Assembly: GCA_903897605.1 (NCBI GenBank)
Contig: CAIUCH010000054.1
Span: 62,001-126,000 of the forward strand
Direction: 5' to 3'
From: an uncultured Alphaproteobacteria bacterium
Lineage (GTDB): Bacteria > Pseudomonadota > Alphaproteobacteria > Micropepsales > Micropepsaceae
DNA: 64,000 nt
Shown here piece after piece: positions 1-8,919 of this stretch (its first letter is position 1; each line of letters opens with the position of its first letter). The translations under genes and the position numbers were made by a program. The notes under the pieces are model-generated. The model saw only the letters and a program-made list of their open reading frames with translations, made no database searches and had not been told where the DNA came from.

Positions 1-35
1 GTTACCGTGCGCCCTCATTTTTTTGGAGGACTGCC

Positions 36-425
36 ATGAAAACCGTTTACATCGCCTGCCTGGCCGGAGCGTCCCTTCTGCTATCGGCAACCGCTTTCGC
101 CGCCGATCTCGGCTCCGAAATCACCAATGCCCAGACCCATGCCGGCCTTGCCGCCTCGGCCGCCAATATCGATGGCGTGCATATGCATATGCATCATGCG
201 CTGAATTGCCTGGTGGGACCGGGCGGCGACGGCTTCGACGCCAAGCAGATGAACCCCTGCGCCCAGTCCGGCAATGGCGCCATCCCCGACGAGATGGACG
301 CGGCCAAGAAAGCCAAGCTGACCACCGCCAAGACCCAGTTGATGCAGGGCATCGCCGCCACCGACCTGAAGATGGCCCAGGCCTCGGCCACCACGGCCCA
401 GACCACCATCGTCAGCGCAAAATAA
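36..425 (+). CDS. Small exported protein of unknown function
   Basis: This encodes 129 residues with a clear signal peptide: a basic start (MKT), a hydrophobic stretch and an AFA cleavage motif near residue 22. The mature part is Ala-rich and probably helical, with a His/Met cluster (HMHMHH, about residues 49-54) and two cysteines (CLV and NPC) that could form a disulfide. It should be periplasmic. A GGAGG ribosome site lies 7 bases before the ATG. I do not recognise the family. The His/Met cluster could bind metal, but that is inference from composition only. Confidence 0.75.
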   Translation: MKTVYIACLAGASLLLSATAFAADLGSEITNAQTHAGLAASAANIDGVHMHMHHALNCLVGPGGDGFDAKQMNPCAQSGNGAIPDEMDAAKKAKLTTAKTQLMQGIAATDLKMAQASATTAQTTIVSAK

Positions 426-530
426 GTCAGCGCGAAATAATATCCTGGCCCCGCGATGCTTCGGCCGCCGCCGAAGCATCGCGGTATCGGCTTGGTCTAT
501 CCTAGAGTCATTGCACCAAGGAGACCGGCC

Positions 531-845
531 ATGGCCACGACCATCATCTGTCATATCCAATACCAGATCGACCCGTACCAGCGGGACGCGTTCCTAGAAT
601 ATGCCCAGACTTGGCTGACCGTGATCCCGGCCTGCGGCGGCAATCTGCTGGGCTATTTCCTGCCCCATGAAGGCACCAACGACACCGCCCATGCCATGAT
701 CGGGTTCGAGAGCCTGGCGGCTTATGAAATCTATCGCGCCGAATTGCTGAAACATCCCGGCGGCAAGGCCAATTTCGAATTCGCCCAGCGCAAGAAATTC
801 ATCCTGCGCGAAACCCGGGAATGGCTGAAAATGGTGGTGGCCTAA
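531..845 (+). CDS. NIPSNAP-like / ferredoxin-fold protein
   Basis: The 104-residue product begins [15 protein letters not shown] and contains the features of small dimeric alpha/beta-barrel NIPSNAP proteins: an early beta strand, a Y-Q-R-DAF helix, a central strand ([13 protein letters not shown]) and a late [15 protein letters not shown] segment. The ATG at 531 is chosen because AAGGAG lies 8-13 bases upstream; an in-frame ATG at 456 would add a low-complexity leader without a ribosome site. The family is widespread in proteobacteria and has no firm biochemical role. It lies alone, 37 bases before uvrB. Confidence 0.75.
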   Translation: MATTIICHIQYQIDPYQRDAFLEYAQTWLTVIPACGGNLLGYFLPHEGTNDTAHAMIGFESLAAYEIYRAELLKHPGGKANFEFAQRKKFILRETREWLKMVVA

Positions 846-882
846 ACCTACAAATTCCCGTCTGAACCGCTATATTGGGGAC

Positions 883-3279
<2,397 letters not shown>

Positions 3280-3286
3280 CTCCACC

Positions 3287-3427
3287 TGTCATCCCCGGCG
3301 AATACCGCCTGCGCCGCAGGCGGCATGAGGGAAGGGGACCCAGGAAGAAGACAAAGGCTCGCCTTGATAGGCCTGGATTCCCTTCCCCTTCGCAATGGCG
3401 AAGCCATTGCTCGGCCGGGAATGACAC
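3287..3427. repeat. REP-like palindromic element, TCATCCCCGG family, complete copy
   Basis: The element begins TGTCATCCCCGGC and ends with the near-inverse GCCGGGAATGACA. Inside, GGGGACCCAGG is answered by CCTGGATTCCC, so the whole unit can fold into one long imperfect hairpin. A second complete copy lies at 29551-29687, and half copies at 17311-17355 and 63491-63538. It fills the gap between uvrB and the gre-like gene and may act as a transcription terminator, though it has no long T run. Confidence 0.8.
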
Positions 3428-3452
3428 GTTAGGCGAGAATGAGGAGAGATTC

Positions 3453-3563
3453 ATGTCCCGCGCCTTCGTCAAAGAAAGCTCAGAATCCGCTCGTTCCTGC
3501 CGCTCGCCCAAGCTCGCGGCGCTCGCCACTCGAAACGGTCCGCTGGACCGTTTCGCCCGCTGA
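3453..3563 (+). pseudogene. Detached N-terminal piece of the GreA/GreB-like gene
   Basis: A strong ribosome site (GAGGAG at 3441-3446) precedes ATG 3453, which opens with MSRAFVKESSE. This is the usual beginning of alphaproteobacterial GreA/GreB-like proteins. After about 13 residues the reading runs into a palindromic element and stops at TGA 3561-3563, giving only 36 residues. The rest of the gene resumes in another frame at 3572. I infer that 3453 is the ancestral start and that the element insertion, perhaps with a further small indel, split the gene. Translation could still restart on the downstream part. Confidence 0.6.
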
Positions 3564-3571
3564 TAGCGGGC
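3531..3571. repeat. Palindromic element inside gre-like gene, AAACGGTCC family
   Basis: Two hairpins lie side by side: CGAAACGGTCC (3531-3541) pairs perfectly with GGACCGTTTCG (3545-3555) around a 3-base loop, and GCCCGCT pairs with AGCGGGC (3555-3571). The 9-base word GCTCGCCCA occurs on both sides (3502-3510 and 3575-3583). A related hairpin occurs between genes at 35118-35140. Here the element sits in coding sequence. Confidence 0.75.
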
Positions 3572-3994
3572 GTGGCTCGCCCACCCGAACGCATGGTCGA
3601 CGACGGCCCCAACCTGGTCACGCCCGAAGGCATGGCGCAGATCGACGCCCATGTCGTGCGGATCGAAGCTGCGCTGAAAACCGAAAGCAATGTGTTGCTG
3701 CGCGAAACCCTGGAACGCGACCTGCGTTATTGGAGCGTGCGCAAGGCCAGCGCCGAGATCATGCATCCAACATTGGACGGCACAGTCGCATTCGGCTCCA
3801 AAGTCACTATCACCCGCAAAACCCGTCAGCAAAGTTTCCGCATCGTCGGCGTGGACGAGGCCGATCCCGCGAAAGGACTGATCAGCGTTCGTGCGCCGCT
3901 GGCTGTCGCCGTGATCGGTGCATGCATTGGCGATATTATCGAAGCCGGTGAACCGCTTGGCGAAGTCATCATTTTGAATATACGTAGTTCTTAA
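3572..3994 (+). CDS. GreA/GreB-family transcription factor, 5'-disrupted
   Basis: The readable part (140 residues from GTG 3572, or 133 from ATG 3593) holds the end of the N-terminal coiled coil (NLVTPEG, then an alternating charged helix) and a complete C-terminal FKBP-like domain with GTVAFGSKVTI, RIVGVDEAD and the ISVRAPLAVAVIG motif. GreA/GreB proteins bind RNA polymerase at the secondary channel and rescue backtracked complexes; shorter relatives (Rnk, GreA-like) exist. Neither possible start has a good ribosome site, while the upstream fragment at 3453 does, so expression may depend on reinitiation. The first part of the coiled coil is affected, so function is uncertain. Confidence 0.75.
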   Translation: MARPPERMVDDGPNLVTPEGMAQIDAHVVRIEAALKTESNVLLRETLERDLRYWSVRKASAEIMHPTLDGTVAFGSKVTITRKTRQQSFRIVGVDEADPAKGLISVRAPLAVAVIGACIGDIIEAGEPLGEVIILNIRSS

Positions 3995-4014
3995 ACAGTC
4001 AAGGCAGGCGCATT

Positions 4015-4752
4015 GTGCAAACGGAACTAATAGAGCTCGTATTAAAGGGAAAATTGAAAGATCCGCTTGCCAGAACTTTTCATCCGGACGCATGGAGAAA
4101 AGAGATAGAGAAGATAAAAACAGACGAAGCTCAGAAGCTATATGAAAATGCGATATTAGTTCGAGACTACGCCGATGCCATACTCAGAAAACTCGACACG
4201 ACAATCTATAAAACTGCGCCAGCGTCTCAGATGGTAAACAGTCTTATAGCGTGGGCTAATTCGCTAGCATTTGAATTTCGAAGAAAGCACAGGGAGCAGA
4301 TAGCTGTTGCAGGGAAAAACACTCTCTCGGTTTTCCCCCGAGTTACCTTGGCCGGAGGCAATCAATTTAATATCGCTGACGCAAACACCAGCTTGATAGA
4401 TTCTCTTCGCCTTCCTCTATCGGATCTTATTGGTCAACTAAACAGATCGAGTGAATTTTCTGCTCCCACTTTTGTTGACGATACCGAGAGTGTTTCATCT
4501 CTTCTTAATCTCGCTAGCGCTTGGCACATTTTAAATTTTCTTTGGAAAAAATGCCTCTTTTTTGACTACCGCCTCGTCGAAAATGCTGACCGAATCTCAT
4601 TAAATGGCGAATTTGATTTTTCGTATTTTACCGTAGGGCGCGCCAGGCAAATGCACGACAATGGCGCATCTTTTGCGGCTCGCACTTATGTAAAGAAACA
4701 ACAATCAAAAAAAGAATTCAGAAATCATCAAAAAGATTCGGAGCTGATTTAA
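4015..4752 (+). CDS. N-terminal part of a frameshifted nuclease-like protein (AT-rich island)
   Basis: This 245-residue frame starts at GTG 4015, with AAGGCAGG just upstream, and is mostly helical with no motif I can name. Base composition changes sharply here: A and T and codons such as ATA, AGA and TTA become common, unlike the GC-rich neighbours, which points to horizontal transfer. The last dozen codons after the A run at 4707-4713 (KEFRNHQKDSELI) look like out-of-frame tail. Shifting back one base at the run opens a continuous frame to 5966, so the natural product is probably one protein of about 650 residues together with the following entry. Confidence 0.7.
   Translation: MQTELIELVLKGKLKDPLARTFHPDAWRKEIEKIKTDEAQKLYENAILVRDYADAILRKLDTTIYKTAPASQMVNSLIAWANSLAFEFRRKHREQIAVAGKNTLSVFPRVTLAGGNQFNIADANTSLIDSLRLPLSDLIGQLNRSSEFSAPTFVDDTESVSSLLNLASAWHILNFLWKKCLFFDYRLVENADRISLNGEFDFSYFTVGRARQMHDNGASFAARTYVKKQQSKKEFRNHQKDSELI
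4707..4713 (+). other. A7 run where the reading frame shifts by -1
   Basis: Seven consecutive A bases lie in the phase tcA-AAA-AAA-gaa. Reading through without a shift ends at 4752; slipping back one base continues without a stop to 5966. The heptamer allows two tRNAs to re-pair in the -1 frame, and such runs also favour polymerase slippage and sequencing or replication indels. The sequence alone cannot separate these explanations. Confidence 0.65.
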
Positions 4753-4889
4753 GATTTTCTGCGGCTGCGGAGTCCACAGTCAATGATACGCCACTTGATG
4801 AATTTCAACGTCAATTCGTTTTTCCCGCGACCATTGATTCCAGAAGGTCACCCCTGACCTATGGTCAAGTCATCCAAGTATTTGACTTA

Positions 4890-5966
4890 TTGGGCGATGT
4901 TGTTGGGGATACTTATGAGAGAATGAAAAAATTGACGCCCTCAGATTTAAAATCAACGCTTGATCTTCAATGTCGATATTCAACTGAATCGCTGGTCGTA
5001 GCGATAGAAGGTGGGGCGCAGCTTCGTAGGAACGAAGCTCATCACGCCATGGACGTACTGACGTACCGTGGTCTGGCGGAATTCGATCCTTGGAGTTCGC
5101 CAGTGGTGGACATGGGAGATGGAACTTGCAGTTTACTTGCGGGTGTACTGGGGCCCGCAAACCGGGCGTTCGTCCTCGATTCAATTATGAAAGCCCAGCA
5201 TTTCGATCTGGATACCCGAGGTGAAGCCTTTGAGAAGTTCTTGGCTGAACAGCTAAAGATCGCGGTGGAAAAATGCCGTTACAAGCAAATTGTCAGAATT
5301 TCCGAGGCAGGAATTAAACTCAAAGCTTCAGCGCGAATTGAAGAGATGGATCTTTTGTTTGCCGTTGGTCGCGACCTCTATGTTATCGAGTGTAAATGCG
5401 TGATGTTTCCCGTCGAAGTCATTGATGAATACTTATTTGTTACGAGGATAAAGCAAGCAGAGGCACAGTTATCGAGAAAGATAGAGTTCGTGCGATCATG
5501 CGCACGCAAACTATCACTCCTCCACCCTTCGTTGAAAAATTTCCCCGAACCTACGCGCATTAGGGGATTGATTGTCACTACTTTCCAGGGCGGTTCTGCT
5601 CCGTTTTCATCATTTCCGATTACCACACCGGAATTTTTGGTGGATTACCTTACAAACGGGCGATCCATGGGTGAATTTGAGGCTGGAAAAAAAGGCGTCG
5701 TAGTAAATGATGCTCACGTCGTTGAACACTATAATAATTTCGAGACTTTTCGAGAAAACTTTTGGAAATGTCAGGTGGTTCAACCCCACATTCTGACATT
5801 TAGAAAAATGCTTTTCCGATTTCAAAATAATATCGAATTTGATCAACTTGGCCTGAAGCCGATAGTTGCCGAGGAATCAGAGGTCTTGATTCCAGAAGAC
5901 GAAGAAGGAAGGCAAAGGGCGCTTTCCGCAGCGGCATCGGAATTACGACGGCACTTGGCCAATTAA
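4890..5966 (+). CDS. C-terminal part of frameshifted protein with PD-(D/E)XK nuclease-like domain
   Basis: The frame is open from the A run near 4713 to 5966; TTG 4890 is only the first conventional start and has no good ribosome site. Core nuclease-like signals are a helix with GEAFEKFL, then D (codon 5349), and 13 residues later the E-C-K triad (E 5388, K 5394) at the end of a beta strand (LYVIECK), followed by a helix with KQAEAQL. This order (E, D, ExK, Q) matches the restriction-endonuclease fold. The C-terminus is acidic then Arg/Ala-rich. There is no neighbouring methylase, helicase or other defence gene. A DNA-cleaving defence role is inference; the family is not known to me. Confidence 0.7.
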   Translation: MGDVVGDTYERMKKLTPSDLKSTLDLQCRYSTESLVVAIEGGAQLRRNEAHHAMDVLTYRGLAEFDPWSSPVVDMGDGTCSLLAGVLGPANRAFVLDSIMKAQHFDLDTRGEAFEKFLAEQLKIAVEKCRYKQIVRISEAGIKLKASARIEEMDLLFAVGRDLYVIECKCVMFPVEVIDEYLFVTRIKQAEAQLSRKIEFVRSCARKLSLLHPSLKNFPEPTRIRGLIVTTFQGGSAPFSSFPITTPEFLVDYLTNGRSMGEFEAGKKGVVVNDAHVVEHYNNFETFRENFWKCQVVQPHILTFRKMLFRFQNNIEFDQLGLKPIVAEESEVLIPEDEEGRQRALSAAASELRRHLAN

Positions 5967-6185
5967 CTTTTACAACGAAACTGCAATCGTATACTCCTTG
6001 CCGATATGCAAATTTATCGCGCATCCGTTATCGAGCGAACATTGTCGCGCGGCATACCGCTGCTTTGAACAAATTAACAATTTGGATCCATGCCACCCGC
6101 TATCGCGGCGGCACTACGCTGACGCTAGCCGTATTTGCTATTCCCCCCCATAAAGCGTACAGCAGCCCCCGCGACGGCGTTCTGT

Positions 6186-6319
6186 CAGATGAAGCGCACT
6201 GTTACCCCCGACCCGCATTGTGCGCGCCTGGCCAAGACAGCCTCCCTTCCCGACCTGATGGTCACTTCGCACCCCTCCGGACATCCGTCTGGAGTGTCTC
6301 TCAATGAAAGTGAATGATC
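6186..6319 (+). promoter_or_regulatory. Leader of cold-shock gene 1, related to leader of gene 2
   Basis: The 353 bases between 5967 and 6319 hold no gene. The last 134 resemble the leader of the second cold-shock gene in ordered blocks: GTCAGATGAAGCGCAC, then GTGCGCGCCTGGcCaAGACAG, then CTTCCCgACC, then a CCGGAcatCCG segment. Keeping blocks while the spacers differ suggests a conserved RNA structure, possibly temperature-responsive as known for cspA leaders. The part from 5967 to about 6185 is the AT-richer edge of the island, with no clear feature. Confidence 0.5.
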
Positions 6320-6523
6320 ATGACGATCGGTACCGTGAAATTCTTCAATACCTCCAAGGGCTTTGGCTTCATCTCGCCGGAAGGCGGCGCCAAGGACGTG
6401 TTCGTCCACGCCACTGCGCTGGAAGCTGCCGGCATCACCTCGCTGGCCGAAGGCCAGAAGGTGTCGTTCGACATCCAGCCCGACCAGAAGGGCTCCAAGG
6501 CCGTCAATCTCTCGAAGGTCTGA
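6320..6523 (+). CDS. Cold-shock domain protein 1
   Basis: The 67-residue product (MTIGTVKFFNTSKGFGFISP) is a single cold-shock domain with RNP1 KGFGFI and RNP2 DVFVH intact. It binds single-stranded RNA and DNA and acts as an RNA chaperone. ATG 6320 is chosen by comparison with the paralogue at 7438; ATG 6314 would add two residues. The two paralogues differ mostly in the C-terminal half. A strong terminator follows immediately. Confidence 0.93.
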   Translation: MTIGTVKFFNTSKGFGFISPEGGAKDVFVHATALEAAGITSLAEGQKVSFDIQPDQKGSKAVNLSKV

Positions 6524-6538
6524 GATCTGTTGAAGATG

Positions 6539-6569
6539 GGCGGCGGTGCGCAAGCATCGCCGCCTTTTT
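6539..6569 (+). terminator. Rho-independent terminator after cold-shock gene 1
   Basis: An 11-base-pair stem (GGCGGCGGTGC with GCATCGCCGCC, one G-T pair) closes a GCAA tetraloop and is followed by TTTTT. Confidence 0.9.
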
Positions 6570-6598
6570 CATTTCAAATTGTCGCGAAAGGCAACGCC

Positions 6599-6760
6599 AT
6601 GGCGCCCAGGACCCCCAATTACGCCCAGGACCGTTTGCAGCGCGAACGCGCCCAGCGCGCCAAGGCCAATGAGAAAGCCGAACGCCGCGCCGAGGAAGCC
6701 GCCCAGCGCAAGGCCGCCAAAGGCGAAACCCCCGCCGAGCCCGGCAAGCCCGAGCACTAA
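6599..6760 (+). CDS. Small charged protein of unknown function
   Basis: The 53-residue product is almost wholly Arg, Lys, Glu and Ala (MAPRTPNYAQDRLQRERAQR at the start) and predicts as one long helix with a Pro-rich end. ATG 6599 follows a GCGAAAGGC stretch that could serve as a ribosome site. It lies just after the cold-shock terminator and converges with arsC. Similar short basic helical proteins are common in alphaproteobacteria without known role. Conserved composition alone cannot prove it is translated. Confidence 0.5.
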   Translation: MAPRTPNYAQDRLQRERAQRAKANEKAERRAEEAAQRKAAKGETPAEPGKPEH

Positions 6761-6766
6761 AACCGG

Positions 6767-7108
6767 TCAGAGCAATTCGGCGGCCTGGTCACCCGGGCGG
6801 CACAGTTTCGCGCCCTTGCCGGTCACCACAATCGGCCGGTTGAGCAGCACCGGATGCGCCGCCACCGCCGCGAACAATTCCGCCTCGCTGGCGTTCGCCA
6901 GTTTCAACTCCGCGAAAACCGCTTCCTTGTCCCGCACCAGCTCGCGCAGTTTCACGCCCAGCCTCTTCACCAGGCGGCGCAATTCGGCTTCCGACAAAGG
7001 CGTCTTCAGATAGGCGACGATCTTGGGTTCCACGCCATGGGCGCGGATCACTTCCAGGGCGCGGCGCGAATTGCTGCACTGCGGATTGTGGTAAATGGTG
7101 ACGGTCAT
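6767..7108 (-). CDS. arsC: Arsenate reductase, glutaredoxin-dependent (ArsC family)
   Basis: The 113-residue product opens with YHNPQCSNSRRALE, the ArsC active-site loop with catalytic Cys followed by the S-R pair, and ends with LLNRPIVVTGKGAKLCRP, the arginine-containing oxyanion segment. It is the usual length of this family, which reduces arsenate to arsenite with glutaredoxin and glutathione. No arsR, arsB or acr3 is adjacent, so this is a stand-alone copy; some isolated family members may act on other substrates. Confidence 0.9.
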   Translation of the reverse strand: MTVTIYHNPQCSNSRRALEVIRAHGVEPKIVAYLKTPLSEAELRRLVKRLGVKLRELVRDKEAVFAELKLANASEAELFAAVAAHPVLLNRPIVVTGKGAKLCRPGDQAAELL

Positions 7109-7293
7109 CCTTTGTCCTCAAATACTTCGCAGGGGCGGACCTGGCGCTGGCGCTAGTCGGGATTGTGGTTTCTCCCACAACCTATTGCATCTGCGAAAGA
7201 AACTGGCTTGCCTTTCCCCGCTTGGCTAGCGGGTTCCTTGCCAATTCGTCACCTTGCGCGTATTGTCGCGCCACGTGGAGACAAGCCCCGTCA

Positions 7294-7437
7294 CAGACGA
7301 AGCGCACCTGTAGAAGAAATCCTGCCCGCCTTCCGTGCGCGCCTGGACGAGACAGTTCACTTCCTTCCCTGCGACCGACGAAATCTCCCCCCGGACCGGC
7401 ATTCCGCCGTTTCGGAAATCAATGCAGGAAGTTCAGT
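7294..7437 (+). promoter_or_regulatory. Leader of cold-shock gene 2, related to leader of gene 1
   Basis: The 329 bases between arsC (7108) and the second cold-shock ATG contain no gene. The last 144 share ordered blocks with 6186-6319: GTCACAGAcGAAGCGCAC, GTGCGCGCCTGGAcGAGACAG, CTTCCctgcGACC and a CCGGAccgG segment. AGGAAG before the ATG is the ribosome site. The upstream half should also hold the arsC promoter. Confidence 0.5.
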
Positions 7438-7641
7438 ATGACGATCGGAACCGTGAAGTTTTTCAATACCTCCAAGGGCTTCGGCTTTATCGCTCCGGAA
7501 GGCGGCGGCAAGGATGTGTTCGTGCACGCCACCGCGGTGGAAGCCGCCGGCTTGCGCACCCTGACCGAAGGCCAGAAGGTGACGTTCGATATCGTCCCCG
7601 ACGCGCGTGGCGCGAAGGCGGCGAACCTCAAGTCCGCTTAA
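7438..7641 (+). CDS. Cold-shock domain protein 2
   Basis: This 67-residue protein (MTIGTVKFFNTSKGFGFIAP) is a paralogue of the product at 6320, with RNP1 KGFGFI and RNP2 DVFVHAT. The ATG follows AGGAAG by 6 bases. The first 35 residues are nearly identical in the two copies, and both have their own related leader and a GCAA-loop terminator, so the pair looks like a whole-unit duplication with arsC now between. Role as RNA chaperone is from family knowledge. Confidence 0.93.
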   Translation: MTIGTVKFFNTSKGFGFIAPEGGGKDVFVHATAVEAAGLRTLTEGQKVTFDIVPDARGAKAANLKSA

Positions 7642-7667
7642 ATAAAGCGGTCATTTGGGTAATGGAA

Positions 7668-7695
7668 AACCGGCGCGGCAACGCGCCGGTTTTTT
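7668..7695 (+). terminator. Rho-independent terminator after cold-shock gene 2
   Basis: A perfect 10-base-pair stem (AACCGGCGCG with CGCGCCGGTT) around a GCAA loop is followed by a T run with one C. Confidence 0.92.
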
Positions 7696-7800
7696 CTTTG
7701 GTCGCACGGCCGGACGGAAAACCGCTTCACACTTTTCCTGGCCGATGCTCCTGCCGCACCGAGCGAAGCGAGGGCGGACTGCCAGAGACAGTCTGGTCCC

Positions 7801-8229
7801 TTACTTCCCCGGCAGCGTCACTATTACGGTCTGCTGAGTCCCGCCCTCGGTGGTGAAATACGTCTTGGCGGCCCGCGCCCCGGTATCGCCCTGCACCCTG
7901 GCGGCGACGCTGTACTTGCCGGCGGGCAGCTTCATCAACAGCCAAGGCGCGTCGCAATCGCTTTCCACCAGCGGCTTGCCGCCTTGCATCACCGCGACAT
8001 GGACCGCCGCCAGATCCTCGCCCGCCGCAGTGGCGAACACCAGTTTCACCGAATAGGCCTTCCAGGCGGTATTGTCCTTGGCCGATCCCACGCCGGTGCA
8101 GACGGTTTCGATCCCGCCGATGGTGACCGGCCGATCCTGGACGCCCTGGGCCGCGCCGGTGAGAGGCTGCAGCACAAGCGCCGAGCCAAGGGCCACGGAC
8201 AAAGCTATTGCGATGTTAGAGATGCGCAT
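7801..8229 (-). CDS. Exported beta-rich protein of unknown function
   Basis: The 142-residue product has a signal peptide (MRISNIAIALSVALGSALVL, cleavage near AAQG). The mature part contains two cysteines (VCTG and ESDCDAPW) and a C-terminal segment (KLPAGKYSVAARVQGDTGA) typical of carboxypeptidase-regulatory-like or transthyretin-like beta sandwiches that present small surface domains in the periplasm. It is transcribed away from the SOD-like gene, sharing a 105-base intergenic region. No enzymatic motif is visible. Confidence 0.7.
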   Translation of the reverse strand: MRISNIAIALSVALGSALVLQPLTGAAQGVQDRPVTIGGIETVCTGVGSAKDNTAWKAYSVKLVFATAAGEDLAAVHVAVMQGGKPLVESDCDAPWLLMKLPAGKYSVAARVQGDTGARAAKTYFTTEGGTQQTVIVTLPGK

Positions 8230-8334
8230 GGATCAATTCCCCCATTGTCCTTCCGCCCATGTCCAACCCACATCTACCTCTAGAGTTCCCTCTTCTCTTT
8301 GGCCTTGGGCAATAGAAGGCTTTAGACTGCCATC

Positions 8335-8919
8335 ATGACACGGTTTTTCCTGAACCTGGGCATTGCCGCGCTGACCCTTGCCGCCGCGAGCTTCGGCTGG
8401 GCCGCCCCCGCTTTGGCCAAGCCCCGCGCCATCGCCCATCTCAAGGGGCTGGACGGCAAGCCGGTCGGCACCGTCATTTTCTCCGCCGTCGATCGCGGCG
8501 TGCTGGTGGATTTCGATCTCACCGGCCTGCCGCCCGGGCCACATGGCATCCATCTGCATGGCTCGGGCAATTGCGACGCCAAGACCGGCTTCACCAGCGC
8601 GGGGCCGATTCTGTCGCTGGGCCCGGTGGTCCGCAAGCATGGTTTCCTGGCCGAAGGCGGACCCTTGGCCGGCGACCTGCCCAACCAGTTCGCCGGCGCC
8701 GATGGCCATCTGCGCGCACAGACCCTCACCAACAGCTTCGCGCTGGGCAACGGCAAGCGCTCGATCTTCGACCAGGACGGCGCGGCGATTATCCTGGACC
8801 AGCGCGGCGATGATTACCGCAGCCAGCCGATGGGCGAATCCGGCGCGCGCATCGCCTGCGGCGTCGTCATCCGCACCCAGGGCCCGCTGCCGCGGCCCGT
8901 GATGTCAGGCGGGCACTGA
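8335..8919 (+). CDS. Cu/Zn superoxide dismutase-like protein lacking several metal ligands
   Basis: The 194-residue product has a signal peptide ending near APALA and then a recognisable Cu/Zn SOD fold: GPHGIHLHGSGNC, FTSAGP, RKHG, AGDLPN, DDYRSQP and ARIACGVV. Compared with human SOD1, His46, His48, His71, Asp83 and both disulfide cysteines are present, but His63 is Ile (AGPILS), His80 is Leu (GGPLAGD) and His120 is Asp (IILDQ). It therefore probably lacks normal dismutase activity and may be a structural or metal-carrying relative. Its TGA overlaps the glnD ATG (TGATG), suggesting coupled translation. Confidence 0.85.
   Translation: MTRFFLNLGIAALTLAAASFGWAAPALAKPRAIAHLKGLDGKPVGTVIFSAVDRGVLVDFDLTGLPPGPHGIHLHGSGNCDAKTGFTSAGPILSLGPVVRKHGFLAEGGPLAGDLPNQFAGADGHLRAQTLTNSFALGNGKRSIFDQDGAAIILDQRGDDYRSQPMGESGARIACGVVIRTQGPLPRPVMSGGH

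Noticed and set aside
4009-6223. CGCATTGTGC occurs at both sides of the AT-rich island (4009-4018 and 6214-6223), possible att repeat
   Set aside because: Ten bases can match by chance between flanks of this size, the right copy lies in the cold-shock leader, and no integrase is present.
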